Origin: Thioclava atlantica
GTDB taxonomy: Bacteria; Pseudomonadota; Alphaproteobacteria; Rhodobacterales; Rhodobacteraceae
Direction: 5' to 3'
Length of the DNA stretch: 64,000 nucleotides
Assembly: GCF_000737065.1 (NCBI RefSeq)
Contig: NZ_AQRC01000016.1
Location: forward strand, 1-64,000
In this document: in pieces, positions 58,475 to 64,000 of the stretch
Position numbering within the stretch: the first letter of the stretch is position 1
How the letters are laid out: each line of letters begins with the position of its first letter
Notes under the pieces: generated by a model
Database searches by the model: none
Seen by the model: only the letters and a program-made list of their open reading frames with translations
Told to the model about the DNA's origin: nothing
Program-made: the position numbers and the translations under genes

Positions 58475-59406
58475 GCCTCGATCCCGGATATCTCGCACGG
58501 ATGGCCGAACGCGGTCCCTTCACCCGCGTGGTGGTGGCGCGCGTGCAGGGTTCGACCCCGCGCGAGGAAGGCGCGGCGATGCTGGTCTGGCCCGATCGGT
58601 GCGAAGGCACGATCGGCGGCGGCGCGCTTGAATTCGCGGCGATCGCGAAGGCGCGGGCGGGGATGGAGGGGCTCGAGACCGTGCCGCTTGGACCTGCGAT
58701 GGGCCAATGTTGCGGCGGGGCGGTCACGCTGGCCTATGAGCGCTTCGACACGCAGCGCATCGCCCGGATCGAGGGCGCGTGGCATGCCCGCCCGGTCGGC
58801 GGCGCAGGCGCCGCGCCGCTTGCCGTGACCCGCGCCCTCGCCCGGGCCCGCGATCGCGGCGCGGCGCCCCCCTTGCTGACCGGCGCCTGGCTGATCGAAC
58901 GCGTCGCCCCGCCCGCCACCCCGGTCTGGATCTGGGGCGCGGGTCATGTCGGGCGCGCCCTTGTCGGCACGCTCCACCCCCTGCCCGATCTGGCGATCTC
59001 CTGGACCGATAGCGGCGCGGAGCGGTTTCCCGAAGCGATCCCTCAAGGCGTCACCCCGCTCATCGCGCAAGACCCGGCCCGGCTGGTGCCGCTCGCCCCC
59101 GCGACGGCGCGCCACTTTGTACTGACCTATTCACATGCGCTCGATCTCGAGCTGTGCCACCGGCTTCTCGGCCACGGGTTCGGCACGCTCGGCCTGATCG
59201 GATCGGCGTCGAAATGGGCCCGGTTTCGCAAGCGGCTGCGCGCACTTGGCCACAGTGACGCACAAATTTCGCGCATTGCCTGCCCGATAGGCGACCCGAG
59301 CCTCGGCAAGCACCCTCAGGCCATTGCCCTCGGGGTCGCCGCCGCGCTAGTGAGAGACCTGAACGAAGCGGGGGCTGCCGAGACCATGGGGATGCGTGCC
59401 GGGTGA
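58471..59406 (+). CDS. xdhC: Xanthine dehydrogenase accessory protein XdhC
   Basis: Binds molybdenum cofactor, promotes its sulfuration and inserts it into XdhB. The 311-aa product has the N-terminal XdhC/CoxI segment (VVVARVQGSTPREEGAAMLV, GTIGGGALEFAAI, QCCGGAVTLAYE) and a C-terminal Rossmann domain (VWIWGAGHVGRALVGTL, LGLIGSASKWARFRKRLR). Start and stop both overlap neighbouring genes by 4 bp, coupling it to xdhB and to the ABC transporter ATPase. Confidence 0.94.
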
Positions 59407-60917
59407 GCGAGCTGTTGAAGATCGAAGGGCTGACCAAGGCCTATCCCGGCGTCGTGGCGAATGACGGCGTCGGTTTCTCCGTGAGGCCCGGCGAGGTTCA
59501 TGCGCTTCTGGGCGAGAACGGCGCGGGCAAATCCACGCTGGTCAAGATGATCTACGGGTTGGTCAAGCCCGATGCGGGCAGCATGCAATTCGCAGGCCAG
59601 CCCTTCGCCCCGGCCGATCCGCGCGCGGCGCGCGCCGCCGGGGTGGCGATGGTGTTCCAGCATTTCTCGCTCTTCGAGGCGCTCAACGTGGCCGAGAACG
59701 TGGCGCTCGGGATGGAGACCCCGCCGCCGATGCGCCAGCTCGCGGCGCGGATCCGCGAGATCTCCACCGCCTACGGCCTGCCGCTCGACCCGATGCGGTT
59801 GGTGGGCGATCTCTCCGCGGGCGAACGCCAGCGGGTCGAGATCGTGCGCTGCCTGCTGCAGGATCCGAAACTCCTGATCATGGACGAGCCGACCTCGGTG
59901 CTGACCCCGCAGGAGGTGGAGATCCTCTTCCACACCCTGCGCAAGCTCTCCTCGGAGGGCACCGCGATTCTCTACATCTCGCACAAGCTCGAGGAGATCC
60001 GCGCGCTGTGCGACGGCGCGACGATCCTGCGCGGCGGCAAGGTGGTCGCCTCCTGCGATCCGCGCGAGAAGACCGCGCGCGAACTGGCCGAACTGATGGT
60101 GGGGGCCGAGCTGAAGGTGACCGACCGGGCCGAGAGGAGGCTGGGCGATGTCGTGTTGAGCGTGCGCGAACTCTCGCTTGCGCCGATGTCGCAATTCGGC
60201 CCGTCGCTGAAGGGCGTGAGCTTCGATCTGCGCGCGGGCGAGGTGCTCGGTATCGGCGGGGTCGCGGGGAACGGGCAGGAGGAACTGCTCGCCACGCTTT
60301 CGGGCGAGCGCCCCTCGGCGGCCGCGACCGTGATGCTGAACGGCATGGATATCTCCGGGCTCGGTCCGAACGGACGCCGCGCGAAAGGTTTGCTCGCCGC
60401 TCCCGAAGAACGTCTGGGCCATGCGGCGGTCCCCGCGATGAGCCTGACCGAGAACGCGATCCTCACCGGCACGATGCGCAAGCCGCTCACCCGGCACGGC
60501 TTCGTGGATCAGGGCGCCGCGCGCCGCTTCGCGGAGGAGACCATCGCCGCCTTCGACGTCCGCACGCCGGGGGCGCATGTGGCCGCGCGGGCGCTTTCGG
60601 GCGGCAATCTCCAGAAATTCGTGATCGGGCGCGAGGTCTTGCAGGCCCCGTCCGTGCTCGTGGTCAACCAGCCGACCTGGGGCGTGGACGCGGCCGCCGC
60701 CGCCGCGATCCGGCAGGCCCTTCTCGATCTCGCGGCCCAGGGCGCGGCGGTGATCGCCATTTCGCAGGATCTCGATGAGCTGATGGAAATCTCCGACCGT
60801 TTCGCCGCCCTCAACGAAGGCCGCCTGAGCGCGCCGCGTCCGATGCAGGGGCTGACGCTCGAGGAGATCGGGCTGATGCTCGGGGGCGCGCACGGGATGC
60901 AGGAGGCGCAGCCGTGA
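59403..60917 (+). CDS. BMP-type nucleoside/purine ABC transporter, ATP-binding protein
   Basis: Double ATPase of 504 aa of the sugar/nucleoside import type. Half 1: Walker A GENGAGKSTLVKM, signature LSAGERQRVEI, Walker B LLIMDEPTSVL. Half 2: degenerate Walker A GVAGNGQEE, signature LSGGNLQKFVIGRE and VLVVNQPTWGVD. It energises the two permeases encoded downstream; the substrate is likely a nucleoside or purine base, given the BMP-type binding protein and the coupling to xdhABC. The start is GTG at 59403 inside the xdhC stop (GTGA). Confidence 0.92.
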   Translation: MSELLKIEGLTKAYPGVVANDGVGFSVRPGEVHALLGENGAGKSTLVKMIYGLVKPDAGSMQFAGQPFAPADPRAARAAGVAMVFQHFSLFEALNVAENVALGMETPPPMRQLAARIREISTAYGLPLDPMRLVGDLSAGERQRVEIVRCLLQDPKLLIMDEPTSVLTPQEVEILFHTLRKLSSEGTAILYISHKLEEIRALCDGATILRGGKVVASCDPREKTARELAELMVGAELKVTDRAERRLGDVVLSVRELSLAPMSQFGPSLKGVSFDLRAGEVLGIGGVAGNGQEELLATLSGERPSAAATVMLNGMDISGLGPNGRRAKGLLAAPEERLGHAAVPAMSLTENAILTGTMRKPLTRHGFVDQGAARRFAEETIAAFDVRTPGAHVAARALSGGNLQKFVIGREVLQAPSVLVVNQPTWGVDAAAAAAIRQALLDLAAQGAAVIAISQDLDELMEISDRFAALNEGRLSAPRPMQGLTLEEIGLMLGGAHGMQEAQP

Positions 60918-61993
60918 TCACGCTTGTCCGCCGCCCGACGCCCTCGAAACTCTGGACCTATGCCACCCCCCTCGTCGCGGTGATCGCGACGATGATCGCG
61001 GGCGGGCTGCTGTTCAGCCTGCTTGGCAAGCACCCGGTCGAGGCGATCCGCGTGATCTTCTGGGAGCCGCTTTTCGGGGCCAATGCGAGCTATTTTCGCG
61101 GCCAGCTTCTGGTCAAGGCGGGGCCGCTGATCCTGATCGCCGCGGGCCTCGCGGTGGGCTTCCGCGCCGGTATCTGGAATATCGGGGCGGAGGGGCAATA
61201 CATCATGGGCGCGCTTTTCGCAGCCTGGCTCGCGCTCAGGATCTACCCCGCCGAGAGCCATTGGCTGTTCCCCGCGATGATCGTGCTCGGCGCGCTCGGC
61301 GGGCTTCTCTGGGCGCTGATCCCGGCGCTGTTGCGGGTGTTCTTCGGCACCTCCGAGATCCTCGTCTCGCTGATGCTGGTCTATGTCGCCGAGAACCTGC
61401 TCGCCTATATGGCCTTCGGCCCGATGAAGAACCCCGAGGGCTACGGCTTTCCCGGCTCGCGCAACCTGCAGGATTACCCCTCCGCCTATAACCACGAACT
61501 GATCGCGGGCACGGGGATGCACTGGGGCGTCGTCGCCGCGCTCGTCGCGGTGATTTTCACCTATGTGCTGATGCATCGCCACATCATGGGCTTCCGGATC
61601 CGGGTCGCGGGCGAGGCCCCCAAGGCCGCGCGCTTCGCGGGCGTGATGCCGGCGCGGCTGGTGATCTTCTGCCTCGGCCTCGGCGGCGCCTTCGCGGGAC
61701 TTGCGGGGATGTTCGAGGTCGCGGGCCCCTCCGGCCAGATCACCGACAGCTTCAACGTGGGCTATGGCTTCACCGCGATCATCGTGGCCTTCCTCGGCCG
61801 CCTGCACCCGCTCGGCATCCTGCTCGCGGGGCTTTTGATGGCGCTCACCTATATCGGCGGCGACATGGCGCAGCTCACGCTCGGCCTGCCCTCCGCCGCG
61901 ATCCAGGTGTTTCAGGGGATGCTGCTGTTCTTCCTGCTCGCCTTCGACGTGCTGACCAATTTCCGGATCCGCATCGGGAGGGCCATCGCATGA
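60914..61993 (+). CDS. BMP-type ABC transporter permease (first)
   Basis: Inner-membrane permease of 359 aa with about nine or ten helices, BPD_transp_2 family. Typical stretch: GLAVGFRAGIWNIGAEGQYI, GTSEILVSLMLVYVAENLL, and the coupling loop IRVAGEAPKAARFAGVMPAR. It forms the translocation pore with the second permease. The start is GTG at 60914 within the ATPase stop; its stop overlaps the small membrane protein gene by 4 bp. Confidence 0.92.
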   Translation: MITLVRRPTPSKLWTYATPLVAVIATMIAGGLLFSLLGKHPVEAIRVIFWEPLFGANASYFRGQLLVKAGPLILIAAGLAVGFRAGIWNIGAEGQYIMGALFAAWLALRIYPAESHWLFPAMIVLGALGGLLWALIPALLRVFFGTSEILVSLMLVYVAENLLAYMAFGPMKNPEGYGFPGSRNLQDYPSAYNHELIAGTGMHWGVVAALVAVIFTYVLMHRHIMGFRIRVAGEAPKAARFAGVMPARLVIFCLGLGGAFAGLAGMFEVAGPSGQITDSFNVGYGFTAIIVAFLGRLHPLGILLAGLLMALTYIGGDMAQLTLGLPSAAIQVFQGMLLFFLLAFDVLTNFRIRIGRAIA

Positions 61994-62319
61994 AGCTGCC
62001 CTCGCTGCATCTGCCGGTTATCGTTCTCGCCGGCTTCCTCGGGGGACTCGGGCTCTATTATCTTTTCGCGCTGCTGGGGGTCCTCTGGCGGCTGGTGCTG
62101 ATGGGCGTGGTGCTGCTCGTGGTGCTCGAGGCGCTGGTGCGGATCTCGCAGGCGGTGATCTACCGGATGGGTGCGCGTCCCGAAGACGAGGCCCCCGCGA
62201 TGCCGCGGCTGCGCGGGCGCGACCGCTACGCGGCGCTTGGCGGGGTGATCGCGGGCATGGCTGCGGGCTTCGCCCTCTGGGGCCCGGTCCTGATCTGGAA
62301 ACACGGAGGCGGCGCATGA
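61990..62319 (+). CDS. Small membrane protein between the two permease genes
   Basis: Product of 109 aa with three hydrophobic segments: residues about 8-28 (HLPVIVLAGFLGGLGLYYLF), 30-50 (LLGVLWRLVLMGVVLLVVLE) and 82-102 (ALGGVIAGMAAGFALWGPVL). A cytoplasmic-looking loop is rich in acidic and basic residues (GARPEDEAPAMPRLRGRDR). Both ends overlap the flanking permease genes by 4 bp, so it is made at matched levels. I do not recognise the family; an accessory subunit of this transporter is the natural inference. Confidence 0.72.
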   Translation: MKLPSLHLPVIVLAGFLGGLGLYYLFALLGVLWRLVLMGVVLLVVLEALVRISQAVIYRMGARPEDEAPAMPRLRGRDRYAALGGVIAGMAAGFALWGPVLIWKHGGGA

Positions 62320-63248
62320 TCGTCGGCGGTATCGATGTCATCACCCTCACCGCGACCCTGATGGGCGCCTCCACCCCGGTGCTGCTCGCCGCGACCGGCG
62401 AGCTGGTGGCCGAGAAATCGGGCGTCCTCAATCTCGGCGTCGAGGGCATGATGATCATCGGCGCGGTCGCGGGCTTCGCGGCGGCGGTGACGACCGGCAA
62501 CCCGGTTCTGGGCTTTGTCGCGGGCGCGCTCGCGGGGGCCCTTCTGGCCACGCTCTTCGCCGCGCTCACCCAGCTTCTGCTGTCGAACCAGGTGGCGACG
62601 GGGCTTGCGCTCACGCTGTTCGGGCTCGGGCTCTCGGCGCTGATCGGCAAGGGCTATGAAGGGGTGCGGCCGCCGGGCACGCCGAAGCTCGATTTCGGGC
62701 CGCTCTCGGACATTCCGGTTCTGGGGCGGATCCTGTTCTCGCATGACTGGGTGGTCTATCTCTCGCTGCTCCTCGTCGCGCTGGTCTGGTTCGTGCTGCG
62801 CTTCACCCGGGCGGGGCTGATCCTGCGCGCGGTGGGCGAGAGCCACGACGCGGCCCATGCGCTCGGTTACCGGGTCGTCGCGGTGCGCTTCGCAGCCCTC
62901 GCCTTCGGCGGCGCGCTTGCCGGCCTGGGCGGGGCCTATCTCAGCCTCGTGCGGGTGCCGCAATGGACCGAGGGCATGACCGCGGGCGCGGGCTGGATCG
63001 CGCTCGCCATCGTCGTCTTCGCAAGCTGGCGGCCGTGGCGCGTGCTGCTCGGGGCCTATCTCTTCGGCGGCATCACCGCGCTCCAGCTCCAGCTTCAGGC
63101 GGCGGGCTACGCGATCCCCGTGCATATCCTGTCGATGGCGCCTTACCTGGTGACGATCGTCGTCCTCGTCATCCTCTCCGCCATCCATCGCCACGGCGTG
63201 CAGGCCGCGCCCGCCTGCCTTGGCAAACCCTTCCACGCCTCGAGCTGA
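62316..63248 (+). CDS. BMP-type ABC transporter permease (second)
   Basis: Inner-membrane permease of 310 aa, BPD_transp_2 family, with about eight to ten helices: STPVLLAATGELVAEKSGVL, NLGVEGMMIIGAVAGFAAAV, GLALTLFGLGLSALIGKGYE and the coupling loop LRAVGESHDAAHALGYRVVA. ATG at 62316 overlaps the stop of the small membrane protein gene (ATGA). It is followed after 52 bp by the substrate-binding protein gene. Confidence 0.92.
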   Translation: MIVGGIDVITLTATLMGASTPVLLAATGELVAEKSGVLNLGVEGMMIIGAVAGFAAAVTTGNPVLGFVAGALAGALLATLFAALTQLLLSNQVATGLALTLFGLGLSALIGKGYEGVRPPGTPKLDFGPLSDIPVLGRILFSHDWVVYLSLLLVALVWFVLRFTRAGLILRAVGESHDAAHALGYRVVAVRFAALAFGGALAGLGGAYLSLVRVPQWTEGMTAGAGWIALAIVVFASWRPWRVLLGAYLFGGITALQLQLQAAGYAIPVHILSMAPYLVTIVVLVILSAIHRHGVQAAPACLGKPFHASS

Positions 63249-63300
63249 GGCATTCATCCTCAGGGTCCTCAAGAGGCCCGCAACCAACTGGGAGTCACCG

Positions 63301-64000
63301 ATGAACCGCAGATCCTTCCTGAAAACTTCCGCCGCGACCGCCGTCGTCGCGGGCGCGGGCCTGCCCGCCTTCGCCGCAGACGAGCCGCTCAAGATCGGCT
63401 TCATCTATGTCGGCCCGGTGGGCGACATGGGCTGGTCCTACCAGCACGACCAGGGCCGCAAGGCGATCGAGGCCGAATACGGCGACAAGGTGAAGACCTC
63501 CTTCATCGAGAACGTCCCCGAAGGGCCCGACGCAGAACGTGCGCTGACGCAGCTGGCGCTCGAGGGCAACAAGCTGATCTTCGCGACCTCCTTCGGCTTC
63601 ATGGATGCCGTGATGAATGTCGCGAAGAAATTCCCCGACGTGAAATTCGAGCACGCCACCGGCTACAAGCGCGCCGACAATGTCGCGACCTATGACGCGA
63701 AATTCTACCAGGGCCGCGCCATCCAGGGCACGATCGGCGGCCGCATGACCAAGACCAACAAGATCGGCTATATCGGCTCCTTCCCGATCCCCGAGGTCTA
63801 TCAGGGCATCAACGCGGCCTATCTCGCGGCGAAGAAGGTGAACCCCGATGTCGAGATGAAGGTGGTCTGGGCCTATACCTGGTTCGATCCTGCGAAAGAG
63901 GCCGACGCGGCCTCTGCACTGATCGCGGACGGTGTCGACGTGCTGCTTCAGCACACCGATTCGACCGCCCCGCAGGCGAAGGCGCAGGAAGCGGGCAACG
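63301..64000 (+). CDS. BMP-family substrate-binding protein (cut by window end)
   Basis: Periplasmic nucleoside/purine-binding protein of the PnrA/BMP family; only the first 233 codons are in the window. The N-terminus has a twin-arginine signal (RRSFLKTSAATAVVAGAGLP, cleavage near AFA-A at residue 25). The mature protein shows KIGFIYVGPVGDMGWSYQHD, ALEGNKLIFATSFGFMDAV and KIGYIGSFPIPEVYQGINA, all typical. It is the expected receptor for the upstream ABC ATPase and permeases. Start at ATG 63301 after GGGAG. Confidence 0.93.
   Translation, partial: MNRRSFLKTSAATAVVAGAGLPAFAADEPLKIGFIYVGPVGDMGWSYQHDQGRKAIEAEYGDKVKTSFIENVPEGPDAERALTQLALEGNKLIFATSFGFMDAVMNVAKKFPDVKFEHATGYKRADNVATYDAKFYQGRAIQGTIGGRMTKTNKIGYIGSFPIPEVYQGINAAYLAAKKVNPDVEMKVVWAYTWFDPAKEADAASALIADGVDVLLQHTDSTAPQAKAQEAGN

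Overview
The window is high-GC alphaproteobacterial chromosome, most likely from the family Rhodobacteraceae (Rhodobacter, Paracoccus, Thioclava and relatives). The evidence is the GC-biased coding, the RibBX-type riboflavin gene, a tRNA-His with A73 and no G-1, an alphaproteobacterial 6S RNA, a short HisG with HisZ, and short palindromic repeats of a kind common in this family. Nearly all of it is densely packed core chromosome with many 1-11 bp overlaps between consecutive genes. No insertion sequence, prophage, integrase or CRISPR array was seen.

Layout. 0.2-2.3 kb: a membrane-tethered LuxR-type regulator with two low-complexity exported proteins. 2.4-4.2 kb: queuosine precursor genes queC-queD-queE. 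4.3-6.4 kb: a YeiH-type exporter divergent from a LysR regulator. 6.4-10.9 kb: a signalling block of response regulator, CheB/CheR/PAS/HWE kinase and short LOV photoreceptor, followed by tRNA-His. 11.2-13.0 kb: a 70-aa protein, MmcB, a DgkA-like membrane protein, 6S RNA and a small membrane protein. 13.1-22.2 kb: nusB-ribH-ribBX-ribE and ribD-nrdR, separated by capsule export genes (kpsS-like, OPX lipoprotein, kpsC) on the other strand. 22.3-27.4 kb: yjbQ, a lipoprotein, rpoD and dnaG. 27.7-31.8 kb: three TadE/TadG-like proteins and a pirin. 31.9-35.3 kb: nadE and a 19-repeat MORN protein. 35.3-38.1 kb: FeS-BCP photolyase with two short-chain dehydrogenases. 38.2-40.1 kb: a leucine leader peptide/attenuator and leuA. 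40.4-47.0 kb: mreB-mreC-mreD-mrdA-rodA and a GhrA-like reductase. 47.0-51.0 kb: hisS-hisZ-hisG, slyX and a membrane protein. 51.0-54.5 kb: dnaE. 54.8-64.0 kb (cut by the window end): xanthine dehydrogenase xdhABC, translationally coupled to a BMP-family nucleoside/purine ABC transporter, which looks like one purine uptake and oxidation operon.

The most notable structures are: a ~50-bp palindromic repeat present in one intergenic copy and as two copies read in frame inside xdhA and xdhB; a probably leaderless leucine-rich leader peptide with mutually exclusive hairpins ahead of leuA; a well-supported unlabelled 6S RNA; a RibBX protein whose GTP cyclohydrolase II half lacks its zinc cysteines; a small coupled membrane protein between the two permeases of the BMP transporter; a DgkA homologue lacking its catalytic glutamate; and the tethered LuxR/PepSY-like exported protein module at the left end.
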